A stretch of DNA of 22,698 nucleotides from an uncultured Dysosmobacter sp. (GCA_934597465.1 CAKTSC010000005.1:1-22698), one strand, 5' to 3'. Positions 13,113-19,989 are shown, numbered from the stretch's first letter. Program-made: numbers and translations. Notes: a model not told the origin generated them from the sequence alone.

Positions 13113-14066
13113 TTAGTGGTGGCGGTAGAGCCTCCGGCCGTCCAGGGCGAAGATCCGCTGGCTGAAGCCGCCCTCCTCCGTCTCCGCCAGGGCCTCCCGG
13201 CAGATCTCCATCCGGCTGTCAATGCCGTCGATGTAGCTGAGGAGCTCCGCCTCCGCGCAGGCGGGCCGCACCGCCGCGCCGAACTCCGGCTCCCCGTGGT
13301 GGGAGAGGATCAGGTGCTGGAGAAGCAGGATCTTCTCCTCCGGTGTGCCTAGCTCCCGGGCGGCCTCCGCCGCCTCCTGGGCCCCCATCACAAGGTGCCC
13401 GAGAAGCTGCCCCTCAGGGCTGTAATCCGTGGCAAGCCCCAGCTCCGAGAGCCGAAACTCCCGGCTCTTGGCCAGGTCATGGGCGAACGTCCCCGCCAGC
13501 AGCAGGCTCCGGTCGATGATCTCCGGATAGAGCCCCGCCAGGAAGTCCGCGATCTTCAGCATGCTGCCGGTGTGCATCAAAAGCCCGCCCCGGAAGCCGT
13601 GGTGTACGCTCTTGGCCGCCGGGATCCGGGGGAAGTCCTCCCGGTGCCGCGCCAGCAGCGCCAGAGCCAGGGCCCGGTAGTCGGCATCCTGAATGCTCCC
13701 CAGCCAGTCCTCCACCTCCGCCATGACCCGATCCCGGTCGATGGGGGCCTCCGGCACCAGGGCGGAGAGATCCACCGGATCCCCCTCTGCCGCCAGGCGG
13801 ATCCGCTCCACCGTGATCTGGGGCGTGCCCCGGTATTCCCCCACGCTGCCCCGGATCTTCACGACCTTCCCCTCCTGGGCATGGCCGATGGGCCCAGGGT
13901 AGTCCCAGATCTTCCCCTCAATGGCCCCGCTGCGGTCAGCCAGGGTCATGAGCAGGAAGGGCTTCCCAGTGGCGGTGAGCTTCCCGGCCGCCGAGCGCAG
14001 CAGGTAGAAGCCCTCAATGCTGTCGCCCTGGGCCAGGGCGGCGATCTGCTTGTTGTATTCCATCAT
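13113..14066 (-). CDS. yhaM: 3'-5' exoribonuclease YhaM family (OB fold plus HD domain)
   Basis: The 317-residue protein matches YhaM in length and order: an N-terminal OB-fold nucleic-acid-binding domain (about 13-92, with KPFLLMTLADRSGAIEGKIW) and an HD phosphohydrolase domain. Metal ligands are visible in HHGFRGGLLMHT (His155, His165), FAHDLAK (His196, Asp197), SHHGEPEFG (256-264) and Asp280. YhaM trims RNA from the 3' end in the cytoplasm of Firmicutes. The first of two adjacent ATGs (14066) overlaps the stop of the small acidic gene upstream as ATGA. The strong hairpin at 13071 ends the transcript. Confidence 0.93.
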   Translation of the reverse strand: MMEYNKQIAALAQGDSIEGFYLLRSAAGKLTATGKPFLLMTLADRSGAIEGKIWDYPGPIGHAQEGKVVKIRGSVGEYRGTPQITVERIRLAAEGDPVDLSALVPEAPIDRDRVMAEVEDWLGSIQDADYRALALALLARHREDFPRIPAAKSVHHGFRGGLLMHTGSMLKIADFLAGLYPEIIDRSLLLAGTFAHDLAKSREFRLSELGLATDYSPEGQLLGHLVMGAQEAAEAARELGTPEEKILLLQHLILSHHGEPEFGAAVRPACAEAELLSYIDGIDSRMEICREALAETEEGGFSQRIFALDGRRLYRHH

Positions 14067-14296
14067 TCCTCCTCCAGCCGGTCGGTGACCTCGTCGATGA
14101 GATCTTCCAGCTCCTCGTGGGCCTCCGCCCAGGTCTCATAGGCCTCCCCGTCCGCCTCGTCGAGCTCTACCGCATCCATCTCCGCCCGCTGCCGGAGGAG
14201 GGTTTCCCGGAAGGCGCGGAGCTCCTCCGCCGTCATGCCCTCCAGGGCCTCCCAGGGATCCGGGGCAGGGAAGGGGAGGATCGTTCCAGTCTCCAT
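14063..14296 (-). CDS. Small acidic protein of unknown function
   Basis: From ATG 14296 the 77-residue protein begins METGTILPFPAPDPWEALEG and continues as a very acidic helix (MTAEELRAFRETLLRQRAEM, then a run of Glu and Asp ending LEEE). A coiled coil is likely. The frame is open to 14377, but GGAAAGGAA just ahead of 14296 supports the inner start. I do not recognise a family. It is coupled by ATGA overlap to yhaM, so it may relate to RNA turnover or merely share its transcript. Confidence 0.72.
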   Translation of the reverse strand: METGTILPFPAPDPWEALEGMTAEELRAFRETLLRQRAEMDAVELDEADGEAYETWAEAHEELEDLIDEVTDRLEEE

Positions 14297-14381
14297 GGCC
14301 GTGTTCCTTTCCGCTCCGGGCCGTGCCGGAGCTGTTCCGTTTTTCCCCATTGTACCCCAGCCGCCGCCCGCTGGCAAGGAA

Positions 14382-14419
14382 AAAAGCGCCGCCCCGGAGC
14401 CGTCCGGGGCGGCGCTTTT
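14382..14419. terminator. Bidirectional intrinsic terminator
   Basis: AAAAGCGCCGCCCCGGA (14382-14398), loop GCCG, and its perfect complement ending in TTTT (14403-14419) form a 17-bp stem. A-tract and T-tract on the two sides allow termination in both directions. It ends the azlCD transcript before the yhaM unit. Confidence 0.9.
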
Positions 14420-14429
14420 CGCAGCGCGG

Positions 14430-14732
14430 TCAGAGCAGGATGGCCTCCAGCAGGATCACCGTCCCGCAGCAGAGGATGGACACCGGCAGCAGCCCCAGCC
14501 CAAACCAGGCGCATAGGATGCCGACGCCCATGGCTGCCCACCCGGCGATGGGGGACTGGGTGGCCTCCGTGATGGCGGGGAAGGTCATCACCGCCAGGGT
14601 GACGTAGGGCACGTAGTAGAGGAAGGACTTCAGGAAAACGCTCCGGATGGGCTTGCGGATCAGCGTCAGGGGCAGCACCCGGATGCAGTAGGTGGTCAGC
14701 GCCATCACGGCGATGTAGAGCCAGGTCTTCAC
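14430..14732 (-). CDS. azlD: AzlD family branched-chain amino acid export subunit
   Basis: The 100-residue protein is a small membrane protein with about three or four helices. Family features include TTYCIRVLPLTLIRKPIRSV after the first helix and LKSFLYYVPYVTLAVMTFPA. AzlD partners AzlC in exporting branched-chain amino acids and their analogues, as shown for Bacillus azlCD and Corynebacterium BrnFE. It overlaps the azlC stop (14729-14732), which supports a stoichiometric complex. Confidence 0.9.
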   Translation of the reverse strand: MKTWLYIAVMALTTYCIRVLPLTLIRKPIRSVFLKSFLYYVPYVTLAVMTFPAITEATQSPIAGWAAMGVGILCAWFGLGLLPVSILCCGTVILLEAILL

Positions 14733-15445
14733 GCGCTCGCCTCCTCCTCATCATCCCTCCGGGGGAACAGCGCCGCCGCGGCGGCGGAGATCAGCACGGT
14801 CAGCAGCAGGATCCGCATCCCCTCTGAGAGGTGGCACAGGGGCGGCAGCTTGGCCCCCAGCCCGCCGCAGAGAAAGCTCACAAGGATGAGCCCCAGCACC
14901 ACCCGGTTCCGCTTCCCCTCCGGCAGGATAATGGCAAGGAACATGCCGAAGAGCATCACCGAGCAGCCGCTGATGGCCCACGCGGGCAGTAACTGCCCCA
15001 GCAGTACCCCCAGCACCGTGCCGCAGCTCCAGCCCGGCAGGGCGGCGCACATGGCTCCGTAGTAGTACCAGGGGCTCAGCGTCCCCTGCTGGGCCACCGC
15101 CAGCCCGAAGATCTCGTCCGTCAGGTCAAAGGCCATCAGCATCCGGTGCCGGAGGGGCAGCTCCGGGGCCAGCTTCTGGCTCAGCACGCAGCCCATCAGG
15201 AGATACCGGGCGTTGATGACCAGCATCATAAGGATCATGGTGAGGATGCCCGCGTCCCCGGCGATCACCGTGATACCGCCGTACTCCCCGGCGGAGGCGT
15301 TGTTCAGCAGGCTCATGAAAAAGCCCTGCACGGCGCTGAGCCTCGCGGCCCGGCAGGCAATGCCAACGCCAAAGCTCACTACAAAGTACCCCAAACCGAT
15401 GGGAACCCCGTCCCGAAGCCCCCGTTTGAACGCCAGATGTTTCAT
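14729..15445 (-). CDS. azlC: AzlC family branched-chain amino acid export permease
   Basis: The 238-residue protein has the AzlC signature near its start (FKRGLRDGVPIGLGYFVVSF) and the conserved NNASAGEYGG and INARYLLMG stretches (about 48-57 and 77-85), then FDLTDEIFGLA. About seven membrane segments are visible. With AzlD it forms an exporter of leucine, isoleucine, valine or similar amino acids; family members are often miscalled ABC permeases. No Lrp-type regulator sits beside it. The start is supported by GGAAGCGGAGGCG upstream on the coding strand. Confidence 0.93.
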   Translation of the reverse strand: MKHLAFKRGLRDGVPIGLGYFVVSFGVGIACRAARLSAVQGFFMSLLNNASAGEYGGITVIAGDAGILTMILMMLVINARYLLMGCVLSQKLAPELPLRHRMLMAFDLTDEIFGLAVAQQGTLSPWYYYGAMCAALPGWSCGTVLGVLLGQLLPAWAISGCSVMLFGMFLAIILPEGKRNRVVLGLILVSFLCGGLGAKLPPLCHLSEGMRILLLTVLISAAAAALFPRRDDEEEASA

Positions 15446-15477
15446 ACCACGCCTCCGCTTCCAGTGATGCGGCCTCC

Positions 15478-15506
15478 ATTATACCCCACCCACTCGGGAA
15501 AAGAAA
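15478..15506 (-). promoter_or_regulatory. Probable azlCD promoter
   Basis: On the minus strand a perfect -10 TATAAT (15478-15483) lies 17 bases from a poor -35 TTTCTT (15501-15506), about 32 bases ahead of the azlC start. The weak -35 suggests low or activated expression. Confidence 0.55.
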
Positions 15507-15577
15507 GTAAACGTTTCCCCAGAAAACCCGCCCGTGTCCCGTCATTCTGACGAACCCCCGCCCCGTGCTTCCCCCCT

Positions 15578-15673
15578 GCCAGACTATCGCAAGGAACGAC
15601 TCCGTTAGTTCCCGTAAACCCTCAACACTGCGTAGGGGCGGCCCTATGTGGCCGCCCGAGCACCCCTGTGCAA
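15578..15673 (-). repeat. Dispersed intergenic repeat, copy 1
   Basis: Read on the minus strand, this segment runs TTTGCACAGGGG, then the hairpin GGGCGGCC-N6-GGCCGCCC (15636-15657), CCTAC, TGTTGAGGG, GGGAAC and AGTCTGGC. The same landmarks occur in the same order at 19445-19556 on the plus strand. It is a roughly 100-base dispersed element with a strong central palindrome and no coding potential. The adjacent stretch 15695-15728 (GGATCGCCACG ... CGCAATGAC) resembles another intergenic repeat type that I recall from many bacteria. Confidence 0.7.
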
Positions 15674-15864
15674 ACCAAACCGCCAACAAAAGAACGGATC
15701 GCCACGCCGCCTTGCTCCTCGCAATGACAGAGGGCAAATAGGAGAAGTACACGCTTCTTTCCCCACCCAACCAGCGCCAGCGAAGCATCCGCACGGAAGC
15801 CCCACCCAGGACGGGACAGAGCACGCCCCCTACCGTCCTACCGAAACCACTCAAAACCAACACC

Positions 15865-16026
15865 CCCGCCCATCGGGCGGGATATCCCGGCCCCGATACC
15901 GGGGCCAAGACCACCAGCCTTCGCTGGCGCCCTGCCGGAACGGCGGGCCCTCCCGGCCCCGACACGGGGCCGACAGCCGCCGGGCTCCCCCGGCCCCCCG
16001 GTCGGCCAACCGCCCCCGGAACCGGG
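15865..16026. repeat. Row of seven short GC hairpins
   Basis: Seven perfect small stems follow each other: 15865-15881 (CCCGCCC/GGGCGGG), 15889-15906 (GGCCCCG/CGGGGCC), 15914-15927 (CCAGC/GCTGG), 15934-15944 (GCCG/CGGC), 15955-15971 (GGCCCCG/CGGGGCC again), 15979-15994 (GCCGGG/CCCGGC) and 16015-16026 (CCCGG/CCGGG). Loops are 2-4 bases. The second and fifth share CCCGGCCCCGA and look like copies. No protein frame here is convincing. It lies between the azlC promoter and the WYL promoter and could be a structured RNA, a protein-binding array or decayed repeats. Confidence 0.55.
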
Positions 16027-16028
16027 AC

Positions 16029-16057
16029 TATACATCCGCCCCGGATTATGCTATACT
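16029..16057 (+). promoter_or_regulatory. Promoter of the WYL regulator, extended -10
   Basis: -35 TATACA (16029-16034), a 17-base spacer and -10 TATACT (16052-16057), with an upstream TG making an extended -10 (TGCTATACT). It lies directly after the last hairpin of the array. Confidence 0.65.
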
Positions 16058-16087
16058 AATCCCCCAAACAAAAAGGGGGGTGAGGAA

Positions 16088-16993
16088 ATGTCCGCCGGAC
16101 GGCTTTTTCAAATGGTATATCTCCTTCTGGAGCACGGGCGGCTCACCGCCCGGGAGCTCTCGGAAAAGCTGGAGGTCTCCGTCCGCACGGTCTACCGGGA
16201 CGTGGACAGCCTCTCCGCCGCCGGGGTGCCCATCTGCGCCGCCCAGGGCAAGGGCGGGGGCGTCTATCTCATGGAGGGCTACGTCCTGGATCGGGCCGCC
16301 TTCACGGAGGAGGAGCAGCGCCGGCTCCTCACCGCCCTCCGGGCCCTGCCCGGGGAGGAGGGCGAGGCCGCCCTGGGGAAGCTCTCCGCCCTCTTCCGGC
16401 GGGAGGGGGACGACTGGCTGCAGGTACACCTGAGCCGCTGGGGCGGCCAGAGCGGCCGGGACAGCCGAACCTTCCAGGCCCTGCGGACGGCCATCCGCCA
16501 GCGGCGGAGCGTCACCTTCCGCTACGCCAGCTCCCACGGGGAGACCCTCCCCCGGGAGGTGCTGCCCGCCCGGCTGGTCTTCAAGGGTCAGGGCTGGTAC
16601 TTGCAGGGCTTCGACCTGCTGCGGGAGGACTACCGCAGCTTCCGCCTCACCCGGATGCTGGACGCGACTGTGACGGAGCAGACCTTCCACCGGGAGCTGG
16701 CACCGCCGGACATCGACTTCCCTGGGGAGATCCCGCCCCTTTTCCGGGCGGACTGCCATCTGCGCTTTGATCCACGGCTCGCCTACCGGGTCTATGACGA
16801 GTTTCAGCCGGAGGATGTGGCGCTCCTGCCGGACGGGCGGCTGGAGGTGCGAGTAAGCCTTCCGGCGGACGACTGGCTCTACGGCTACCTCCTCTCCTTC
16901 GGCACGGGGGTGGAAGTCCTGGCCCCGGAGGCCCTGCGGCGGAAGCTGGCGGCCATGGGGGCGGAAATTTTCCGGAAGCACTCGGAAAGCTGA
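16088..16993 (+). CDS. YafY-type HTH-WYL transcriptional regulator
   Basis: The 301-residue protein has an HTH_11 winged helix at the start (GRLTARELSEKLEVSVRTVY, then RDVDSLSAAGVPI). A WYL domain follows (about 125-195), with VTFRYASSHGE and the name-giving GWYLQGFD (WYL at 170-172). A WCX-type C-terminal domain of about 80 residues comes last. WYL domains bind nucleotides or other ligands, and such proteins act as repressors or activators, often of DNA-damage or stress genes. AAAAGGGGGGTGAGG precedes the ATG. It is followed after 58 bases by a zinc-ribbon gene, with a TGACA-N5-TGTCA dyad at the junction that is a likely target. Confidence 0.93.
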   Translation: MSAGRLFQMVYLLLEHGRLTARELSEKLEVSVRTVYRDVDSLSAAGVPICAAQGKGGGVYLMEGYVLDRAAFTEEEQRRLLTALRALPGEEGEAALGKLSALFRREGDDWLQVHLSRWGGQSGRDSRTFQALRTAIRQRRSVTFRYASSHGETLPREVLPARLVFKGQGWYLQGFDLLREDYRSFRLTRMLDATVTEQTFHRELAPPDIDFPGEIPPLFRADCHLRFDPRLAYRVYDEFQPEDVALLPDGRLEVRVSLPADDWLYGYLLSFGTGVEVLAPEALRRKLAAMGAEIFRKHSES

Positions 16994-17006
16994 CAGAGGA
17001 TGTCAG
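16990..17006. promoter_or_regulatory. Inverted repeat CTGACA-N5-TGTCAG, candidate WYL operator
   Basis: CTGACA (16990-16995) and TGTCAG (17001-17006) form a perfect 6+6 dyad overlapping the WYL stop codon. A -10 box TAGAAT sits at 17018-17023 with no good -35 at normal spacing; the dyad occupies the -35 region. This fits a promoter that needs, or is blocked by, a dimeric regulator at that site. Confidence 0.55.
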
Positions 17007-17051
17007 GTTTTCTTTGGTAGAATGAGGGCAACAACGAAGGAGGGTTCTACC

Positions 17052-17321
17052 ATGGATCTCAACAACACGAAATTCTGCCAGTCCTGCGGCATGCCCATGC
17101 TGCCGGGCATCGCCTACGGCACCGAGGCCGACGGAAGCCTCAGCGCCGACTACTGCTCCTACTGCTACGGAAACGGCGCCTTCCTGGGCGAGATGAGCAT
17201 GGAGGAGATGATCGACTTCTGCGCAAAGCCCATGGCGGACAACACGCCGGGTCTCACGGCGGAGGAGGCCAAGGCCCGGATGCGCCGGTACTTCCCGGAG
17301 CTGAAGCGCTGGAAGAAGTGA
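17052..17321 (+). CDS. Small zinc-ribbon protein (Zn_ribbon_2-like)
   Basis: From ATG 17052, after GAAGGAGGG, the protein has 89 residues. A four-Cys zinc site is clear: FCQSCGMPM (Cys9, Cys12) and YCSYCYGNG (Cys35, Cys38). The C-terminal half is helical (MSMEEMIDFCAKPMADNTPG, then RMRRYFPELKRWKK). This matches the putative zinc-ribbon family seen in many Firmicutes, often beside WYL or AraC-type regulators. Its function is unknown. The dyad and -10 box upstream suggest its own regulated transcript, closed by the terminator at 17328. Confidence 0.88.
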   Translation: MDLNNTKFCQSCGMPMLPGIAYGTEADGSLSADYCSYCYGNGAFLGEMSMEEMIDFCAKPMADNTPGLTAEEAKARMRRYFPELKRWKK

Positions 17322-17327
17322 AGACGG

Positions 17328-17363
17328 AAAGCGGCCCTCCCAAGGCGGAAGGGCCGCTTTTTC
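17328..17363. terminator. Intrinsic terminator between convergent genes
   Basis: AAAGCGGCCCT (17328-17338) pairs with AGGGCCGCTTT (17350-17360), followed by TT. The A-tract on the other side allows use by the leftward dipeptidase gene too. Confidence 0.85.
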
Positions 17364-18192
17364 AGTCCGGCGCGCGGACAGGAAAATCGAAGTAGCTGTC
17401 CGGGAAGGGCTCTTCCCGGAGGGTGAAGTGCCACCACTCGGTTTTCAGGGCGCGGAAGCCGTGGCGGAGCATGGCGTCCCGCAGGAGGGCCCGGTTGGCC
17501 TGCTGCTCCGGCGTGAGACCGGCATAGTCTGTGTGGGAGGGGGCGCCGAAGTAGTCAAAGGTGCCGCCCATGTCCAGCTCCTTGCCGGTGGCCTCGTCCA
17601 GCAGGGTCAGATCCACGGTGCTGCCACGGCTGTGGCCGGAGCGGGCGGCGATGTAGCCGTGGGCGAAGAGCTGGGACTTGTCCTCCTCCGGATAGAAGTA
17701 GGGCCGCATGGCGGTATCCTCCAAGTCCTCCGCCCAGCGGACGAAGTGATCCACCGCCGACTGGGGACGGTAGGCGTCGTAGATCTTCAGGCGGTAGCCT
17801 TCCGCCAGAAGTTCGTTGCTGACGGCCCGGAGAGCCCGGGCAGCCTCCGCCGTCAGGATGGCGCAGGGCTGCTCATAGCCGTCGATGCGGCTGCCCACGA
17901 AGTTATAGGTGGAGTAGTAGCGGATCTCCTGGAGGATATCCGGCACGGCGTCCGCCAGAAGGACGAAGCCCTCCGGCAAGGCATAAGGGGCGGAAGGCCC
18001 ATCCTGGGACGACTCCGGCTGGGAGGGCTGGGAGGGCTGGGAGCCATCCGGCTGGGAGACGGTCGGCGGGGCGCTCTCCACCGAACCGGAAATGGCGCTT
18101 TGGGAGGCGCTGCTCCCCTGGGCGGCGGACGGCGAGGAGCAGGCGGTAAGGAGCAAAACCAGGAGCAACAGCAGGGCGGATAGGCGTTTCAT
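17362..18192 (-). CDS. VanX-like D-Ala-D-Ala dipeptidase lipoprotein (peptidase M15D)
   Basis: The 276-residue protein has a lipoprotein signal ending LLTAC (Cys18), a Ser/Pro/Gln-rich linker to about residue 70 and a VanX-type domain. Motifs are YDAYRP (138-143), SGHSRGSTVD (185-194, with His187 and Asp194 as zinc ligands) and TEWWHF (251-256, Glu252 catalytic and His255 zinc ligand). Cytoplasmic VanX destroys D-Ala-D-Ala for vancomycin resistance. This one should sit outside the membrane, so wall recycling or peptide salvage is likelier. No vanH, vanA or vanRS is nearby. The start at 18192 follows GGGGAGG. The frame runs further upstream but would bury the signal peptide. Confidence 0.9.
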   Translation of the reverse strand: MKRLSALLLLLVLLLTACSSPSAAQGSSASQSAISGSVESAPPTVSQPDGSQPSQPSQPESSQDGPSAPYALPEGFVLLADAVPDILQEIRYYSTYNFVGSRIDGYEQPCAILTAEAARALRAVSNELLAEGYRLKIYDAYRPQSAVDHFVRWAEDLEDTAMRPYFYPEEDKSQLFAHGYIAARSGHSRGSTVDLTLLDEATGKELDMGGTFDYFGAPSHTDYAGLTPEQQANRALLRDAMLRHGFRALKTEWWHFTLREEPFPDSYFDFPVRAPD

Positions 18193-18223
18193 GGCGGAAA
18201 CCTCCCCTTCTTGGCTTTGCCCC

Positions 18224-18252
18224 AGGATAGCACGGGCGGCCGGAAGCGTCAA
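18224..18252 (-). promoter_or_regulatory. Promoter of the dipeptidase lipoprotein gene
   Basis: On the minus strand, -35 TTGACG (18247-18252) and -10 TATCCT (18224-18229) have a 17-base spacer and lie 31 bases ahead of the ATG. Confidence 0.65.
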
Positions 18253-18283
18253 TGCCGGAGGGGAAATTGTTACCGAAATGTTC

Positions 18284-18312
18284 TTGATTTTCCCCCTTTT
18301 CTTTGCTACTAT
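18284..18312 (+). promoter_or_regulatory. Promoter of the rightward lipoprotein gene
   Basis: -35 TTGATT (18284-18289), a 17-base spacer and -10 TACTAT (18307-18312). Transcription would start near 18319, leaving a leader of about 94 bases that carries the GGATTTT repeats. Confidence 0.65.
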
Positions 18313-18327
18313 TCCCTTGCTTTGAAG

Positions 18328-18354
18328 GATTTTAAGGGATTTTGGAGGATTTTC
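18328..18354 (+). repeat. Three GGATTTT repeats with 10-base period
   Basis: GGATTTT occurs at 18328-18334, 18338-18344 and 18348-18354, one per helical turn, in the 5' leader of the lipoprotein gene. It may be a regulator binding array or an RNA-level site. Confidence 0.5.
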
Positions 18355-18412
18355 CCCCACGGAAAATGCTCTGTTGGAAACGGGAAAAAAGATCAAAAAA
18401 GGAGGAATTCGG

Positions 18413-19084
18413 ATGAAAAAATTCGCAAAAAAGGTCATTTTCCTGCTGTTTTCCCTGAGCCTTCTGACCCTTGCCGGCTGCGGGACGCCCACGGGCTGCG
18501 CCAGCGCCTCCGCCGGCGGAAGCACCTCTCGGCAGGATCCCCTCCGGGTGCAACCCCTGCCCAGCACCCTGGATCTCAGCGCTCTTGCGGAGGGAGACAA
18601 CCAGTTTCTGGCCGGATTCCAAGGCAGCGACATCCGGGAGGAGGACGGCGGACTCGTCATCGACCTCACCGTCTACGACTATGAGCTCTTCGACGCGGTG
18701 GACATCTCCCGGCTGGCCGTGGGCGATACGCTGGTGGTAAAGGGCCGGGAGATCCCGGTGGAGAGCCTGGCGGAGGAGAACGGCGGCGTCCGCATCAACG
18801 GCGGGCTGGAGGCCGGGGGCATCGACCTGATCTCCGCCGGAGGCGGGGCCTATCGGGTGCAGCTGGAGGACGACGCCCGGGATCTTTTCGAGGTGGGACA
18901 GATCACCCTGCCGGTGGGGCCGGACTTTGTGCTGACGGACGATTCCGATCCGGAGAATCCGGGAAAGACCCTCTGCGCCAAGGATCTCCCGGCGCTGGGG
19001 GATGCGGTGTTCAGCCCCCTTGCCACCACGGTGGAGACCGTGGAGGGCAAGGTAGCGGCGATCCACCGGGATTATCTGCCTTGA
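18413..19084 (+). CDS. Secreted lipoprotein of unknown function
   Basis: The 223-residue protein starts MKKFAKKVIFLLFSLSLLTL and has the lipobox LAGC (Cys23), so it should be lipid-anchored outside the cell. The mature part is beta-rich and acidic (for example DGGLVIDLTVYDYELFDAVD and GDTLVVKGREIPVESLAEEN) with no cysteine cluster or catalytic motif that I recognise. It may be a small adhesin- or sensor-like domain. GGAGG at 18401-18405 supports the start; an in-frame ATG 39 bases earlier lacks this. It diverges from the VanX-like lipoprotein gene, suggesting a shared envelope role, and ends at a strong terminator. Confidence 0.85.
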   Translation: MKKFAKKVIFLLFSLSLLTLAGCGTPTGCASASAGGSTSRQDPLRVQPLPSTLDLSALAEGDNQFLAGFQGSDIREEDGGLVIDLTVYDYELFDAVDISRLAVGDTLVVKGREIPVESLAEENGGVRINGGLEAGGIDLISAGGGAYRVQLEDDARDLFEVGQITLPVGPDFVLTDDSDPENPGKTLCAKDLPALGDAVFSPLATTVETVEGKVAAIHRDYLP

Positions 19085-19114
19085 TTTGATGGCGCGGGAT
19101 ACCGGAAACAAGGG

Positions 19115-19150
19115 AAGCGGCGGCCGGAGGGCCGCCGCTTTTCGGTTTTT
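19115..19150 (+). terminator. Intrinsic terminator after the lipoprotein gene
   Basis: AAGCGGCGGCC (19115-19125), loop GGAG, and GGCCGCCGCTT (19130-19140), followed by TTCGGTTTTTT. Confidence 0.9.
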
Positions 19151-19262
19151 TCAGAGATAACGGGGGAAAATTGAGAATTCCGAATGGAAAACAAAGAATT
19201 TTTGACCTGCGGGGACAGGGGGGCGGCCCCTACGCCCTGCGGGGGACGAAGGACAGGAAATC

Positions 19263-19284
19263 GGGGCGTCGAGGACGCCGCCCC
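19263..19284. repeat. Hairpin related to the dispersed repeat family
   Basis: GGGGCGTC (19263-19270) and GACGCCGCCCC (19274-19284) form a near-perfect stem followed by CCTACGG, echoing the hairpin-plus-CCTAC core of the dispersed repeat. A fragment GGGGCGGCCCCTACG also lies near 19220-19234. Confidence 0.4.
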
Positions 19285-19444
19285 CTACGGAAGCGCGTCC
19301 TGGCGATCCCGCAGTCAGCCTGCGGCTGGCAGCTCCTGTTGCAGTACCCAAAATTCTTTGCTCGCACACGCTCACAGGATTTTGACCGCTGCCACTCGCT
19401 CGCCTCGCTGTCTCTGCCTCCGGCAGCGCTCGGCTCACTCCCCC

Positions 19445-19556
19445 TTTGCACAAGGGAGCCTTGGGCCCCGCGGGGGACGGGGGAGCGGGCGGCCACATAG
19501 GGCCGCCCCTACAAGATGTTGAGGGATTGAGGGAACGTTTTTGCAGTAGTCTGGCG
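19445..19556 (+). repeat. Dispersed intergenic repeat, copy 2
   Basis: Landmarks in order are TTTGCACAAGGG, the palindrome GGGCGGCC (19487-19494) with GGCCGCCC (19501-19508), CCTAC, TGTTGAGGG, GGGAAC and AGTCTGGC. They match copy 1 at 15578-15673 in inverted orientation, with an insertion of about 26 bases ahead of the hairpin. Confidence 0.7.
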
Positions 19557-19933
19557 GAGCTCGCCCCGTGCTTGGTTCGTGGTAGTGCCAGGCAAATCTA
19601 TGAGGAACAGGGCGGGGTGAAAGTGCCTGCGGGCGGCGGGGTGTTGGAGGTTTGCGGCAAGCAGCGGGGGCGTTTCTTGTGGAAGTCTTTGCTGCGGAGC
19701 GAAGCGGCGCGAGTGGCCGTCGCCGCCGAAGCCGCTTTGCGGCCAGGCGGATAGCAGGGGGATCGATAGCGGTTGGCAGCTGACCGGGGACTTTCGTCCT
19801 TCGTCCTGCGTCCCGGGGAAAGTCTGGGAAGGGGTCGATGCCCCTTCCTGGTTTCCGCCTTCGGCGGAAAGAACTTAAATTATTTTTCGCCGTGGCGTGT
19901 ACGCAGCGAAAAATTCCTCTCACGCAGCGACGT

Positions 19934-19974
19934 GTGAAGAAGGCCCAGTCCCAAAGGGGCTGGGCCTTCTTCAC
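19934..19974. terminator. Long 15-bp hairpin
   Basis: GTGAAGAAGGCCCAG (19934-19948) pairs perfectly with CTGGGCCTTCTTCAC (19960-19974), and the loop TCCCAAAGGGG can extend the stem. It may back up termination of the leftward RidA transcript. Confidence 0.6.
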
Positions 19975-19989
19975 GCCAAAGCGGAGTGC

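Larger units (their letters stand above)
15446..16087. other. 642-base gene-free interval between azlC and the WYL regulator
   Basis: This interval holds the azlCD promoter, one dispersed repeat copy, a second repeat-like stretch near 15695-15728, a C-rich low-complexity stretch (15740-15860), the row of hairpins and the WYL promoter. Open frames across it have repeat-driven composition rich in Pro, Arg and Gly and no plausible starts. Confidence 0.7.

Noticed and set aside
13395..14141. Plus-strand frame of 248 codons opposite yhaM
   Set aside because: It is antisense shadow caused by high third-position GC; yhaM on the other strand has full domain motifs.
15126..15965. Minus-strand frame of 279 codons across the azlC 5' end and the intergenic region
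   Set aside because: It conflicts with azlC in another frame, crosses the azlCD promoter and a repeat, and gives an Arg/Gly/Pro-rich product with no motif.
17362..18192. Vancomycin resistance gene vanX
   Set aside because: The protein is a lipoprotein, and no vanH, vanA ligase or vanRS genes are present, so a resistance operon is not supported.
15578..19556. CRISPR array or insertion sequence behind the repeats
   Set aside because: There are only two full copies, far apart and inverted, with no regular spacers, no cas genes and no transposase frame.
19171..19974. Several overlapping frames of about 100-180 codons in the repeat-rich interval
   Set aside because: They follow repeat and hairpin sequence, lack ribosome binding sites and give Arg/Pro-rich products on both strands.
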